A DNA stretch of 40,499 bases from assembly GCA_015067925.1 (NCBI GenBank), contig SVLN01000010.1, positions 1 through 40,499 of the forward strand. Direction: 5' to 3'. The position numbers and the translations under genes are program-made. The notes below the pieces were generated by a model. The model was not told the origin of the DNA, searched no databases, and worked only from the letters and a program-made list of their open reading frames with translations. Within the stretch, counting starts at the first letter, position 1; each line of letters opens with the position of its first letter. Shown here piece by piece: positions 1 through 9,530 of this stretch. The DNA is from Oscillospiraceae bacterium. Its GTDB lineage: Bacteria > Bacillota > Clostridia > Oscillospirales > Oscillospiraceae.

Positions 1-275
1 ACACCGTTCGCGTTCATGTCAAAATCAAGGAAGGTTCCCGTGAGAGAATCCAGGTCTTCGAAGGCACCGTTATCGCCAAGAAGCATGGTGGTCTGGACGA
101 GTCCTTCACCGTCCGCCGCATCAGCTATGGCGTCGGCTGTGAGAAGGTTTTCCCCATCCACTCTCCGAACATCGTTGAGGTCGAGACCGTCCGCCGTGGT
201 AAGGTTCGCAGAGCGAAGCTGTACTACCTGCGCACTCGTACCGGCAAGAGCGCCAAGGTCAAGGAAAAAGTCTAA
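1..275 (+). CDS. rplS: 50S ribosomal protein L19, 3' part
   Basis: The frame is open from base 3 and stops at TAA 273-275, giving 91 residues of L19; the N-terminus lies outside the window. Visible L19 signatures are [20 protein letters not shown], the [19 protein letters not shown] stretch and the basic end [21 protein letters not shown]19 is a large-subunit protein at the 30S-50S interface. A strong terminator follows. A longer frame in the same place (16-381) is only a shadow with an S/R/P-rich translation. Confidence 0.97.
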   Translation, partial: TVRVHVKIKEGSRERIQVFEGTVIAKKHGGLDESFTVRRISYGVGCEKVFPIHSPNIVEVETVRRGKVRRAKLYYLRTRTGKSAKVKEKV

Positions 276-288
276 TTTCCAAAGTAGA

Positions 289-322
289 AACGAGCGTACC
301 GTTTGGTACGCTCGTTTTTTTC
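289..322 (+). terminator. Intrinsic terminator of rplS
   Basis: A perfect 12-bp inverted repeat (289-300 with 305-316, loop GTTT) is followed by a T run. It ends the ribosomal-protein transcript before lepB. Confidence 0.93.
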
Positions 323-363
323 TTTTCGACGGAATATGCCATCAAAATACGGCTATTTTTGTT

Positions 364-392
364 TTGTGTTTTGCGTTGTGATGTGGTAGAAT
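364..392 (+). promoter_or_regulatory. Candidate sigma-A promoter for the lepB operon
   Basis: TTGTGT (364-369), a 17-bp spacer and TAGAAT (387-392) lie between the rplS terminator and lepB. The -35 box is weak, but position and spacing fit. It would drive the seven-gene block lepB to the metallophosphoesterase. Confidence 0.45.
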
Positions 393-455
393 AATAAGAA
401 GATTAAACTAGGAGCAGTATACGGCTGTTTTCTATTTGAGAAGGGAAGGGTGCAG

Positions 456-1067
456 ATGTCCGGTAAACATGAGCATAAGAATATCGAACCGGAGCAGGTG
501 CAGGAAAGCACCACAAAGCGCCGCGGCGAAGGTTACCTGCTTTTGCATGATGTTGTCTATATGGTTGCCATCGTGACGCTGGTCTTCACCTTTGTCGTTC
601 GTATGGTGGGCGTTTCCGGCCCGTCCATGACGCCGACTCTGCTGGATGGCGACTACGTTCTGGTGCAGAGCAACTTTACCTATAAAAACGTGGAAGTTGG
701 AGACGTGGTTGTGATGCTGGTCAGAAGCTACGACGATCAGCCCATCGTTAAGCGCGTCATCGCCACAGAGGGCCAGACCGTGAACATTGACTTCTGGGAG
801 GGCAAGGTCTATGTGGACGGTGTGCTTCTGGATGAACCTTATATCAACAACTACGATCTGAATCCATACCAGACCACGAAAGATTACGCCCTTGGTATGG
901 AGTATCCCCTCACAGTACCCGAGGGGAAGATCTTCGTGCTGGGCGACAACCGTGACCATTCCGCTGACTCCCGCTATGCAGATATCGGCCTGGTGGACGA
1001 GCGCTGTATTCTGGGCCGTGTGATGCTGATCGTCTGGCCCTTCAGCGAGATAGGACGGGTGAAATAA
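456..1067 (+). CDS. lepB: Signal peptidase I
   Basis: A 203-residue type I signal peptidase (S26) that cleaves signal peptides from exported proteins at the outer face of the membrane. One N-terminal membrane segment lies at about residues 31-50. The catalytic Ser is in GPSMTPT (S57), the general-base Lys in IVKRVIA (K99), and the conserved box VLGDNRDHSADSR sits at 161-173. The start is ATG 456 because AAGGGAAGG at 441-449 is correctly spaced from it; an upstream in-frame GTG (450) overlaps that SD. The stop directly abuts the rbgA start, so the genes are co-transcribed. Confidence 0.95.
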   Translation: MSGKHEHKNIEPEQVQESTTKRRGEGYLLLHDVVYMVAIVTLVFTFVVRMVGVSGPSMTPTLLDGDYVLVQSNFTYKNVEVGDVVVMLVRSYDDQPIVKRVIATEGQTVNIDFWEGKVYVDGVLLDEPYINNYDLNPYQTTKDYALGMEYPLTVPEGKIFVLGDNRDHSADSRYADIGLVDERCILGRVMLIVWPFSEIGRVK

Positions 1068-1952
1068 ATGGCACAGGATTTGAACATTCAGTGGTTTCCC
1101 GGCCACATGAAAAAAACCCAGCGTCAGATGGAAGAGGATCTGCGTCTTGTAGATGCAGTGTGTGAGCTGTTGGATGCGCGTATTCCGTACTCCTCTCGCA
1201 ATCCCGATATCGCGGCGCTGTGTGGAAATAAACCCCGTCTGGTGATTTTAAACCGCATTGACCTGGCTGACCCTGCCGCCACCAAGCGCTGGGCGGAATA
1301 CTTCCGTTCCACCGGTGCGGCGGTGATCATGACCGACTGCAAGAGCCGCAAAGGCCTAAATGAGTTTGTTCCCGCGGTGCGAGGTCTACTCAAAGAAAAG
1401 CTGCAGCGCTACGCGGAAAAGGGCCAGGTAGGCCGGCCCCTCAAGCTGATGGTGGCGGGTATTCCCAATGTGGGAAAATCCACCCTCATCAACCAGATTG
1501 CCAAGCGAAAGGGTGCCAAAGCGGAGAATCGACCCGGCGTGACTCGCGGCAAGCAGTGGGTCACGGTGGATCAGGGCCTGTTGCTCCTGGATACCCCGGG
1601 TATCCTCTGGCCTCGGTTTGAGGATCCCCAGGTGGGTATGCGCCTGGCATACACCGGCGCGGTGAAGGACGATATTCTGGATATCGAAACCTTGGCCTGC
1701 GGCCTGATGGAGCTGCTTTGGCAGCGCTATCCCCAGACGTTGAAGGAACGCTACAAGATCGAAGATCCCGAGGATGAAACCGGCTACGGACTCCTGCAGC
1801 TGGCGGGCCGCAAGCGCGGCTTCCTGCTATCCCGGGGCGAGATCGACACCGAGCGCATGGCGCGCATTTTGCTGGAAGAATACCGAAACGGCAAACTGGG
1901 CCGTATGACCTTGGAAATGCCGGAGATCTACGAGGTGCAGGATGGAACGTAA
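1068..1952 (+). CDS. rbgA: Ribosome biogenesis GTPase RbgA (YlqF)
   Basis: A 294-residue circularly permuted GTPase needed for late 50S assembly. The G motifs appear in the permuted order: G4 NRID (62-65), then the P-loop GIPNVGKST (131-139), then G3 DTPG (175-178). The N-terminal WFPGHMKK and DARIPYSSRNP boxes are typical of YlqF. It starts immediately after the lepB stop and overlaps rnhB by 11 bp, the order lepB-ylqF-rnhB known from other Firmicutes. Confidence 0.96.
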   Translation: MAQDLNIQWFPGHMKKTQRQMEEDLRLVDAVCELLDARIPYSSRNPDIAALCGNKPRLVILNRIDLADPAATKRWAEYFRSTGAAVIMTDCKSRKGLNEFVPAVRGLLKEKLQRYAEKGQVGRPLKLMVAGIPNVGKSTLINQIAKRKGAKAENRPGVTRGKQWVTVDQGLLLLDTPGILWPRFEDPQVGMRLAYTGAVKDDILDIETLACGLMELLWQRYPQTLKERYKIEDPEDETGYGLLQLAGRKRGFLLSRGEIDTERMARILLEEYRNGKLGRMTLEMPEIYEVQDGT

Positions 1953-2589
1953 TTTATGGGAAATTGAAAACAGCCTGTACTCCGATGAAATCCGCCTCAT
2001 TGCCGGTGTGGATGAAGCCGGTCGCGGCCCGTTGGCCGGGCCTGTGTGTGCTGCCGCGGTGATTCTGCCGAAGGATTTGGAGATCCCGGGCCTGAATGAT
2101 TCCAAAAAGCTCACCGAGAAAAAGCGGGACGAGCTGTACGACGTCATCCTTGAAAAGGCCGAGGCATACTCTGTCGCCATGGCCTCCGAGCAGGAGATCG
2201 ATGATATTAACATCCTGCAGGCGACCTTCCTGGCCATGCGCCGGGCGCTGGATGGCCTTTCTGTTCGCCCGGATCTGGCGCTGATCGACGGCAACCGGGA
2301 GACGGATTTCGGGCTGCCGGTCAAAACTGTCATCAAGGGTGACAGCCTGAGCGCCAACATTGCCGCAGCCTCCATTCTGGCCAAGGTCACCCGTGATCGG
2401 CTGATGGAAGAGTACGATAAGCAGTACCCGGAGTATGGCTTTGCGGTACATAAGGGCTACGGTACCAAGCGACATTACGTTGCTCTGGATGAGCATGGGC
2501 AGAGTCCCATTCACCGCAAGAGCTTCCTGAAAAAGTACGAGGCTCAGAAACGCGCCGCGGAAGCGGGCGTGTTTAGGCCGGGAGAATAA
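1942..2589 (+). CDS. rnhB: Ribonuclease HII
   Basis: A 215-residue RNase HII that nicks RNA in RNA:DNA hybrids and removes misincorporated ribonucleotides. Active-site Asp/Glu are in GVDEAGRGPLAGPV (D24, E25), a further Asp is in LALIDGNRE (D116), and the AASILAKVTRD box is present. The start codon lies inside the rbgA 3' end, suggesting translational coupling. Confidence 0.97.
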   Translation: MERNLWEIENSLYSDEIRLIAGVDEAGRGPLAGPVCAAAVILPKDLEIPGLNDSKKLTEKKRDELYDVILEKAEAYSVAMASEQEIDDINILQATFLAMRRALDGLSVRPDLALIDGNRETDFGLPVKTVIKGDSLSANIAAASILAKVTRDRLMEEYDKQYPEYGFAVHKGYGTKRHYVALDEHGQSPIHRKSFLKKYEAQKRAAEAGVFRPGE

Positions 2590-2591
2590 CC

Positions 2592-2957
2592 GTGCCCGGT
2601 CGGAATTTGACAGGCGCCTGGGGCGAGGCGCTGGCAATGAACTATCTGCGAAAAAAGCGCTATGAGCCGGTGACGGCGAACTTCCGAAGCCGATTCGGTG
2701 AGATCGATCTGATCGTGAAGAACAAGACCTATCTTGTCTTTGTGGAAGTGAAGCTGCGAAAGGACAGCCGATTTGCAGACGCTGCAGAGTTTGTTGATAA
2801 GAGAAAGCAGAATCGTCTGCGTACCACGGCGGAGATTTACCTCGCCGAGCACGAGACGGATCTGCAGCCCCGATTTGACGTCATTGAAATCTATGCACCG
2901 GAAGGGGAGAACACCCGCAAGCCGGTGATCAAACATTGGGAGGATGCATTTTTATGA
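2592..2957 (+). CDS. yraN: YraN/UPF0102 family nuclease-fold protein
   Basis: A 121-residue protein of the UPF0102 family, which has an endonuclease-like fold. The core GEIDLIVKNKTYLVFVEVK carries the Asp, Glu and Lys expected of a PD-(D/E)XK-type site. The start is GTG 2592, preceded by GGGAG at 2580-2584 inside the rnhB 3' end. Its TGA overlaps the next ATG (ATGA). rnhB-yraN linkage is common. The cellular role is not established. Confidence 0.9.
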   Translation: MPGRNLTGAWGEALAMNYLRKKRYEPVTANFRSRFGEIDLIVKNKTYLVFVEVKLRKDSRFADAAEFVDKRKQNRLRTTAEIYLAEHETDLQPRFDVIEIYAPEGENTRKPVIKHWEDAFL

Positions 2958-3871
2958 AGTTTCCGGTTTTTGATTTACATTGTGATACGACCCTCAGACC
3001 CTGGCGCCATGGCATTGAGATGTGGGAAAACGACGGCCACATCAGCTTCAAGCGCGGCCTGGAGCTGCCGGGCTATGCCCAGTGCTTTGCTTTCTTCATG
3101 AGCTTCTTCAAGGACGAAGGCCCCGAGAAGTTTGAAGAGGCCTATGCCGTTTTCCAGGCTCAGCTGGAGAAGAATAAGGAAGTTGCCGTGCAGTGCCGCA
3201 CCGCCGACGAGGTGCAGGCTGCTCTTAACCAGAAGAAGATCGCCGCGGTTCTGACCATCGAGGGCGCTGAGGCTCTGGGCTGCGATCCCGGCCGCATTGA
3301 CAGCGCTGTGGAGAAGGGCATCCGCATGGTCGGCCTGACCTGGAACTTTGAGAATGCCCTGTCCGGCTCCTGCAAGACCGGCAACGGTTTGACTGACACC
3401 GGCCGCGAGTTCGTGCGCCGCGCTCAGGAGAAGCACATTCTCATCGATACCAGCCACCTGTCCGAAAAAGGCTTCTACGACATCTGCGACATCACCGCAG
3501 GCCCCGTCATGGCCAGCCATTCCAACGCTGCCGGCGTGTTCCCCCATGAGCGCAACCTGACCGACGAACAGTTCAAGCTCATCTGCCAGACCGGCGGTTG
3601 CGCAGGCATCAACCTGTACGCTGCCTTCCTGGGTGAGAAGGACGTCACTTTCGAGACCGTTTATCAGCACATCGACCACTTCCTGCAGCTGGGCGGCGAG
3701 AACCACATCGCCCTGGGCGGCGACCTGGACGGCTGCGAAGAGCTGCCCCAGGGCTTCAATCACGTGGACGATTACAATGCGCTGGGCGAATTCCTGGTGC
3801 AGCGCGGCCTGCCCGAACAGACCGTGGCCAACATTTTCTATCATAACTTTGCAAAGGTCGTGGCATTATGA
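2954..3871 (+). CDS. Membrane dipeptidase (peptidase family M19)
   Basis: A 305-residue zinc dipeptidase of the renal dipeptidase family. Metal ligands are visible: H9 and D11 in FDLHCDT, E103 in TIEGAEAL, H168 in DTSHLS and H189 in ASHSN, plus GGDLDG at 255-260. It probably cleaves dipeptides in the cytoplasm, since no signal peptide is seen. The start is ATG 2954, nine bases after GGGAGGA; an upstream TTG frame start (2936) lies before that SD. Its stop overlaps the thrC start (ATGA). Confidence 0.93.
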   Translation: MKFPVFDLHCDTTLRPWRHGIEMWENDGHISFKRGLELPGYAQCFAFFMSFFKDEGPEKFEEAYAVFQAQLEKNKEVAVQCRTADEVQAALNQKKIAAVLTIEGAEALGCDPGRIDSAVEKGIRMVGLTWNFENALSGSCKTGNGLTDTGREFVRRAQEKHILIDTSHLSEKGFYDICDITAGPVMASHSNAAGVFPHERNLTDEQFKLICQTGGCAGINLYAAFLGEKDVTFETVYQHIDHFLQLGGENHIALGGDLDGCEELPQGFNHVDDYNALGEFLVQRGLPEQTVANIFYHNFAKVVAL

Positions 3872-5352
3872 AATACTTAAGCACCCGTGATGCTTCTCTG
3901 CGCCTGAGCGCAGCCGAAGCGATCGTCATGGGTCTGGCCCGCGATGGCGGCCTGTATACCCCGGTGGAGTTCCCGGCACTGCCCCAGGGCGCTCTGGAAG
4001 AACTCATGAACATGTCCTACCCTGAACGTGCGGCTTACATCATGAAGCTGTACCTGGATGAGTTTACTGAAGAAGAACTCAAGGGCTTTACCGAAAAGGG
4101 CTACGCTTGCCCGGAGAAGTTCGACACCGACGCTGTTGCCCCTGTGGTACCCCTGAACGAGAACACCTCCGTTCTGGAGCTGTGGCACGGTCCCACCTGT
4201 GCGTTTAAAGATATGGCCCTGCAGATGCTGCCGTACCTGCTCTCCGCCTCTTTGAAAAAGACCGGTGAGGACAAGACTGTCTGCATCCTGGTGGCCACCT
4301 CCGGAGATACCGGCAAGGCCGCCCTGGAAGGCTTCCGCGATGTGGAACAGACCAAGATCCTGGTCTTTTTCCCCAAGGATGGCGTTTCTGAGATCCAGCA
4401 GCTGCAGATGGTCACCCAGGAGGGTGATAATGTCGGCGTTTGCTCTGTCATCGGCAACTTCGACGATGCACAGACCGGCGTGAAGAAGATTTTCTCCGAC
4501 GAGGCCATCCGCGAGGCGCTGGCTGAAAAGGGCTATTTCCTATCCTCTGCCAACTCCATCAATTGGGGCCGTATTCTGCCCCAGGTGGTCTATTACATCT
4601 CCGCTTACTGCGATCTGTGCAAGGAAGGCAAGATCACCCTGGGCGAGAAGGTCAACTTCTGCGTACCCACCGGCAACTTCGGCAACATCCTGGCCGGCTA
4701 TTTTGCCAAGCTCATGGGCCTGCCCGTTGCCAAGCTGATCTGTGCCTCCAACGCCAACAACGTGCTCACCGATTTCATTGCCACAGGCACCTATGATCGC
4801 AACCGTCCCTTCTACAACACCACTTCTCCCAGCATGGACATCCTGATTTCGTCCAACCTGGAGCGCCTTCTGTACCTGCTTTCCGGCAGCGATGAGGAAG
4901 TGCGCTGCTATATGCAGTCCCTGAACGAGACCGGCCGCTATACGGTTTCTGCCGAGCTGCTGGAGAAACTGCACGAGACCTTCGAGTGCGGCTGCTGCGA
5001 CGACGAGCAGGTGGCGGGTATCATCGGCAAGCACTTTGCAGCCGGTTATCTGATGGATCCCCACACGGCGGTTGCCGAGGGCGTTCTGGAAAGCTACCGT
5101 GAAAAGAGCGGCGACGAGACTCTGACCGTTGTTGTCTCCACCGCCAGCCCCTTCAAGTTCTGCACCAGCGTGCTCGATGCCATCGGCATCACGGAGCACA
5201 AGCCCGGTACCGAGGTTCTCGAGCAGATGGCCCAGGCCACCGGCTGTGCCGCACCCCGCCCCCTGGCTACCCTGGCGGGCAAGGCCGTTCGCTTTGACGG
5301 CGTGACCGAGAAGCAGGATATGCCCCAGGTCGTCACGGAGTTTTTGAAGTAA
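3868..5352 (+). CDS. thrC: Threonine synthase
   Basis: A 494-residue PLP enzyme that converts O-phosphohomoserine to threonine. The Schiff-base lysine is in GPTCAFKDMALQ (K114). VATSGDTGKAALEGF and the phosphate-binding PTGNFGN are present. Length and the N-terminal MKYLSTRDAS fit the longer (class I) form. No other thr gene lies nearby, and no threonine leader or T-box is seen upstream because the gene is embedded in the operon. It overlaps both neighbours (ATGA and TAATG). Confidence 0.96.
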   Translation: MKYLSTRDASLRLSAAEAIVMGLARDGGLYTPVEFPALPQGALEELMNMSYPERAAYIMKLYLDEFTEEELKGFTEKGYACPEKFDTDAVAPVVPLNENTSVLELWHGPTCAFKDMALQMLPYLLSASLKKTGEDKTVCILVATSGDTGKAALEGFRDVEQTKILVFFPKDGVSEIQQLQMVTQEGDNVGVCSVIGNFDDAQTGVKKIFSDEAIREALAEKGYFLSSANSINWGRILPQVVYYISAYCDLCKEGKITLGEKVNFCVPTGNFGNILAGYFAKLMGLPVAKLICASNANNVLTDFIATGTYDRNRPFYNTTSPSMDILISSNLERLLYLLSGSDEEVRCYMQSLNETGRYTVSAELLEKLHETFECGCCDDEQVAGIIGKHFAAGYLMDPHTAVAEGVLESYREKSGDETLTVVVSTASPFKFCTSVLDAIGITEHKPGTEVLEQMAQATGCAAPRPLATLAGKAVRFDGVTEKQDMPQVVTEFLK

Positions 5353-6038
5353 TGGCACTGTGGGCAATCGGCGATCTTCACCTCTCCTTTGGCGCGGACA
5401 AACCCATGGACGTGTTCGGAGGTGCCTGGGACGGCTATGTGGATAAGCTCTGTGAAGGGCTTTCCTGCATTGGCCCGGAGGACACTACGGTGCTGCTGGG
5501 GGACTTGAGCTGGGCGCTGGATCTAGGCCGCGCCGAGGCGGATTTCCGCTTCATCCATGAGCACATTCCCGGCCGCAAGATCATCATCAAGGGAAACCAC
5601 GATTATTGGTGGTCCACGGCGAAGAAGTTTGATGCCTTCTGCCAGGAGTATGGCTTTGAGAATATGCAGGTGATGAACAACAACTGCTTCTTCTACGAAG
5701 GTGCTGCCCTCTGCGGTACCCGCGGTTGGTTCTATGATCTGGACAACGGCCACAACGAAAAAATCTTCCGCCGGGAACTGATCCGGCTGGAGACCAGCCT
5801 GAAGGCAGCAGGGGAGGCGGAGGAGAAGATCTGCTTCCTGCATTACCCGCCGGTCTACCGGGGATACCGTTGCCCGGAGATCCAGCAGCTGCTGGCGATC
5901 TACGGTGTAAAGCTGTGTTATTACGGTCATTTGCACGCCGACAGCCATAAGTTGGCCATCGAAGGTGTGGTGGACGGGGTGGAATACCACCTGGCTGCTG
6001 CCGATTACACCGGCTTTACCCCAATTCGTTTGAAATAA
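5352..6038 (+). CDS. Calcineurin-like metallophosphoesterase
   Basis: A 228-residue predicted phosphoesterase with the full metal-site series: GDLH (D8, H10), LLGDLSW, KGNHDYWW, HYPP and YGHLH. There is no signal peptide. The substrate cannot be told from sequence. It is the last gene of the lepB operon and its start overlaps the thrC stop (TAATG). No clear terminator follows before the tig promoter. Confidence 0.9.
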   Translation: MALWAIGDLHLSFGADKPMDVFGGAWDGYVDKLCEGLSCIGPEDTTVLLGDLSWALDLGRAEADFRFIHEHIPGRKIIIKGNHDYWWSTAKKFDAFCQEYGFENMQVMNNNCFFYEGAALCGTRGWFYDLDNGHNEKIFRRELIRLETSLKAAGEAEEKICFLHYPPVYRGYRCPEIQQLLAIYGVKLCYYGHLHADSHKLAIEGVVDGVEYHLAAADYTGFTPIRLK

Positions 6039-6061
6039 AACGGAAAAAACGAAAATAATAG

Positions 6062-6090
6062 TGGAAATTATCGGATGTTTCTGCTATTAT
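6062..6090 (+). promoter_or_regulatory. Sigma-A promoter of tig
   Basis: TGGAAA (6062-6067), a 17-bp spacer ending in TGC (extended -10) and TATTAT (6085-6090) sit upstream of the tig SD. No CIRCE or CtsR-type operator is seen. Confidence 0.65.
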
Positions 6091-6155
6091 AGATTGGATT
6101 CTTTTGAAACGATACTGTTTGCCGTCTTTCGGCACACACATAGGAGGAAAAACCA

Positions 6156-7568
6156 ATGAATGTTAAGAGTGTAGAAAAAGAAAAGAGCGCAGCTAAGCTG
6201 GTTCTGGAAGTGGAAAAGGCCCGTTTTGACGCCGCCGTTGACACCGCTTACCGCAAGAATCGTAAGGACATCTATATCCCCGGCTTCCGTAAGGGCAAGG
6301 CTCCCCGCAAGGTCATCGAGGGCATGTACGGCGCCACTGTGTTCTATGAAGATGCCATCAACGAGCTGTTCCCGGAAGTTTATTCCGAGGCGCTCCAGGC
6401 TGAGCAGCTCAAGGTCGTTGGCAATCCCTCCATCGTGGATGTGGACTTCAACGAAGAAGGCAACCTGGAACTGACCGTTTCCCAGGATCTGTATCCTGAG
6501 GTCGTCCTGGGCGAGTACAAGGGCCTGGAAGTTCCCAAGGCCGAAGTCAGCGTTTCCGAGGCTGAGATCGACGCCGAGATCGAGCGTCTGCAGCAGCGCA
6601 ACGCCAGCGTGACCACCGTTGAGCGTCCCGTTCAGGAAGGCGACACCGCTGTCATCGACTTCGAAGGATTCGTCGACGGCGTTGCTTTCGAGGGCGGCAA
6701 GGGCGAGAGCTTCAGCCTGAAGATCGGCTCCGGCACCTTCATCCCCGGCTTCGAGGCCGAGCTGATCGGCGTTTCCGCCGGTGAGGAGAAGGACGTCAAC
6801 GTCACTTTCCCCGAGGATTACACCGCTTCCGAGCTGGCTGGCAAGCCCGCCGTGTTCAAGTGCAAGGTGCACGAGGTCAAGGAGACCAAGCTGCCCGAGC
6901 TGGATGATGAGTTCGTCAAGGACGTCTCCGAGTGCGACACCATGGCTGAGCTGCGTGAAGACATTCGCAAGCGTTTCACCGACCGCAAGCAGGCCGAAGT
7001 GGACGAGGCTTTTGAAGTTGCCTGCGTCGAGAAGGCTGCTGCCAACATGACCTGCGAGATCCCCGATTCCATGTACCAGGATATGGCTGACCGTCTGCTG
7101 GAGCAGTACGGCTATCAGCTGCAGATGGGCGGCATGAAGCTCGAGGACTACGCCAAGATGATGGGCACCGACCTGAACGGCCTGCGTCAGATGATGCTGC
7201 CCAACGCCCAGGTCCGTGTGCGCAACGACCTGTGCCTGGCCAAGATCATTGAGGTCGAAGGCATCGACATGACCGACGAGGAGATCGAGGCCGAGTACGC
7301 CACTCTGGCCGAGAACTATCAGATGGAAGTCGAGAAGGTCAAGGAAGTCGTCGCTGTGGACGACATCAAGGTCGACAAGCTCTACTCCCGCGCTGCCAAG
7401 CTGATCGCTGAGTCTGCTGTTGCTGTCGCCATGGAGCCCGAGAAGAAGGAAGAGCCCGTCGAAGAGAAGCCCAAGAAGACCCGCAAGCCCAGAAAGACCG
7501 CTGCTCAGAAGGCTGCCGAGGCCGCTGAAGCCGCTGAGGCTACCGAGACTGCTGAGGTCCAGGAATAA
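6156..7568 (+). CDS. tig: Trigger factor
   Basis: A 470-residue ribosome-bound chaperone and peptidyl-prolyl isomerase. The ribosome-docking signature GFRKGKAP lies at 43-50. The FKBP-type domain is at roughly 150-240 (GDTAVIDFEGFVDG to PGFEAELIG), followed by the helical C-terminal arms. The last ~45 residues form a low-complexity Lys/Glu/Ala tail (EEKPKKTRKPRKTAAQKAAE) beyond the usual end of the family. A strong SD AGGAGG at 6142-6147 sets the start. It heads the tig-clpP-clpX-lon block. Confidence 0.97.
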   Translation: MNVKSVEKEKSAAKLVLEVEKARFDAAVDTAYRKNRKDIYIPGFRKGKAPRKVIEGMYGATVFYEDAINELFPEVYSEALQAEQLKVVGNPSIVDVDFNEEGNLELTVSQDLYPEVVLGEYKGLEVPKAEVSVSEAEIDAEIERLQQRNASVTTVERPVQEGDTAVIDFEGFVDGVAFEGGKGESFSLKIGSGTFIPGFEAELIGVSAGEEKDVNVTFPEDYTASELAGKPAVFKCKVHEVKETKLPELDDEFVKDVSECDTMAELREDIRKRFTDRKQAEVDEAFEVACVEKAAANMTCEIPDSMYQDMADRLLEQYGYQLQMGGMKLEDYAKMMGTDLNGLRQMMLPNAQVRVRNDLCLAKIIEVEGIDMTDEEIEAEYATLAENYQMEVEKVKEVVAVDDIKVDKLYSRAAKLIAESAVAVAMEPEKKEEPVEEKPKKTRKPRKTAAQKAAEAAEAAEATETAEVQE

Positions 7569-7619
7569 TTATCTATAGAATCGGTTAGAATGTTTCATCC
7601 GGGAAAGGAGGACCCATCT

Positions 7620-8201
7620 ATGAGTTTGGTTCCGTATGTAGTGGAGCAGACCAGCCGCGGCGAACGCTCCTACGATATTTTTTCCAGACTGCTCAATGAC
7701 CGCATCATCATGCTCTCTGAGGAAGTCAACGACACCACCGCGAGTCTGATCGTTGCCCAGCTTCTGTACCTGGAAGCGCAGGATCCGGAAAAGGATATCC
7801 AGTTTTATATCAACAGCCCCGGTGGCAGCGTCACAGCCGGTATGGCCATCTATGACACCATGCAGTACATCAAGTGCGATGTTTCTACCATCTGCATCGG
7901 TATGGCTGCCAGCATGGGTGCGTTCCTGCTTTCTGCAGGTACCAAGGGCAAGCGTATGGCGTTGCCCAATGCTGAGATTATGATCCACCAGCCCTCGGGC
8001 GGCGCCCAGGGCCAGGCCACTGACATCCAGATCCAGGCCAAGCGCCTGGAGCAGATCAAGCGCAAGCTCAACGAGATCCTTGCCGAGAACACCGGCAAGC
8101 CGTATGAGGTTGTGGCTGCTGACTGCGAACGTGATTATTTCATGACCGCCGATGAGGCGATGCAGTACGGCGTGATCGATAAGGTTATCAGCAAGCGTTA
8201 A
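7620..8201 (+). CDS. clpP: ATP-dependent Clp protease proteolytic subunit
   Basis: A 193-residue serine protease subunit that assembles into the tetradecameric chamber fed by ClpX. The triad is visible: S98 (GMAASMGAF), H123 ([11 protein letters not shown]) and D172 (CERDYFM). The start is ATG 7620, eight bases after AAAGGAGG (7604-7611); an in-frame ATG at 7590 precedes that SD and is rejected. clpX follows after 19 bases. Confidence 0.98.
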   Translation: MSLVPYVVEQTSRGERSYDIFSRLLNDRIIMLSEEVNDTTASLIVAQLLYLEAQDPEKDIQFYINSPGGSVTAGMAIYDTMQYIKCDVSTICIGMAASMGAFLLSAGTKGKRMALPNAEIMIHQPSGGAQGQATDIQIQAKRLEQIKRKLNEILAENTGKPYEVVAADCERDYFMTADEAMQYGVIDKVISKR

Positions 8202-8220
8202 GTTTTTTAGGAGGCTATCC

Positions 8221-9465
8221 ATGGCAAGAGGAGAATCCAGCATTCGCTGTAGTTTCTGCGGAAAGCGCCAGGAACAGGTTCAGCGCATCATTGCGGGTCC
8301 GAATGTATATATCTGCAGTGAGTGCATTGATCTGTGCAACGGCATTTTGCAGGAAGAACTGCAGCTGAACACGCTCAGTGAACTGCCCGTGCCCGAGAAG
8401 ATCCCGACCCCCAAGGAGATCCGGGCATACATGGACGGCTATATCATCGGCCAGGAGCAGGCGAAAATCTCCCTGGCTGTGGCGGTTTATAACCATTACA
8501 AGCGCATCTTCTTTGCCCAGCAGTCCGAGGTAGAACTGCAGAAGAGCAACATTCTGCTCATCGGTCCCACCGGCAGCGGCAAGACCCTGTTCGCCCAGAC
8601 CCTGGCAAAGATTTTGGATGTGCCCTTCGCCATCGCGGACGCCACCACCCTGACCGAAGCCGGCTACGTGGGCGAGGATGTGGAAAACATCCTGCTCCGT
8701 CTACTGCAGGCTGCGGACTTTGATGTGGCAAGAGCCGAGCGCGGCATCATCTACATCGATGAGATGGATAAGATCGCTCGTAAGAGCGAGAACACCTCCA
8801 TCACCCGCGATGTCTCCGGCGAAGGTGTGCAGCAGGCGCTTCTGAAGATTCTGGAAGGCACGGTTGCCAACGTTCCGCCCCAGGGAGGCCGTAAGCATCC
8901 GCAGCAGGAATTCATCCAGATCGACACCTCCAATATCCTGTTTATCTGCGGCGGCGCCTTCGATGGCCTGGATAAGATCATCGAAGCCCGTGTGGATCGA
9001 TCCGCCATTGGCTTCGGCACCCAGCTGGAGGCCAAGAGCCAGCGGGATGTGGGTAAGCTCTTCCAGCAGGTGCAGCCCCACGACCTTCTGAAGTTCGGCA
9101 TCATTCCCGAACTGGTGGGTCGCCTGCCGAATATCACTTCGCTGAGCAGCCTGACAGAAGACGATCTGGTTCGCATCCTGACCGAGCCGAAGAACGCTCT
9201 GTGCAAGCAGTATGAGCAGCTTCTCAAGCTGGATCATGTGAGCCTGCACTTTGAAGAGGACGCCCTGAAGGCCGTGGCCCAGAAGGCGATCGAGCGCAAA
9301 ATCGGCGCCCGCGGCCTGCGTGCCGTACTGGAGAGCGTCATGACGGAACTCATGTATGAGATCCCGTCCGATCCCTCCATCGAGAGCGTAACCATCACGG
9401 AAGATGCGGTGCTCGGCAACGAGAAGCCGCTGATCCGCCGTCGTGAAAACCGCGACGTATCTTAA
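8221..9465 (+). CDS. clpX: ATP-dependent Clp protease ATP-binding subunit
   Basis: A 414-residue AAA+ unfoldase. The N-terminal zinc-binding domain has C10, C13, C32 and C35. Walker A is GPTGSGKT (115-122), Walker B is [11 protein letters not shown] and the pore loop is GYVGEDVEN. It delivers substrates to ClpP. SD AGGAGG precedes the ATG. A perfect terminator hairpin lies between clpX and lon. Confidence 0.98.
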   Translation: MARGESSIRCSFCGKRQEQVQRIIAGPNVYICSECIDLCNGILQEELQLNTLSELPVPEKIPTPKEIRAYMDGYIIGQEQAKISLAVAVYNHYKRIFFAQQSEVELQKSNILLIGPTGSGKTLFAQTLAKILDVPFAIADATTLTEAGYVGEDVENILLRLLQAADFDVARAERGIIYIDEMDKIARKSENTSITRDVSGEGVQQALLKILEGTVANVPPQGGRKHPQQEFIQIDTSNILFICGGAFDGLDKIIEARVDRSAIGFGTQLEAKSQRDVGKLFQQVQPHDLLKFGIIPELVGRLPNITSLSSLTEDDLVRILTEPKNALCKQYEQLLKLDHVSLHFEEDALKAVAQKAIERKIGARGLRAVLESVMTELMYEIPSDPSIESVTITEDAVLGNEKPLIRRRENRDVS

Positions 9466-9475
9466 AGACATAATC

Positions 9476-9503
9476 AAAAGGGGGCCATTGGCCCCCTTTT
9501 GCG
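9476..9503 (+). terminator. Terminator hairpin between clpX and lon
   Basis: A perfect 11-bp inverted repeat AAAAGGGGGCC / GGCCCCCTTTT (9476-9486 and 9490-9500) has a 3-base loop and four Ts. It ends the tig-clpP-clpX transcript or attenuates entry into lon. Confidence 0.85.
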
Positions 9504-9530
9504 CACATTTCCCCTGAGAGGAGGAAAATT

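Noticed and set aside
3868-5352. A T-box or threonine leader for thrC
   Set aside because: thrC overlaps its upstream neighbour and no leader region exists.
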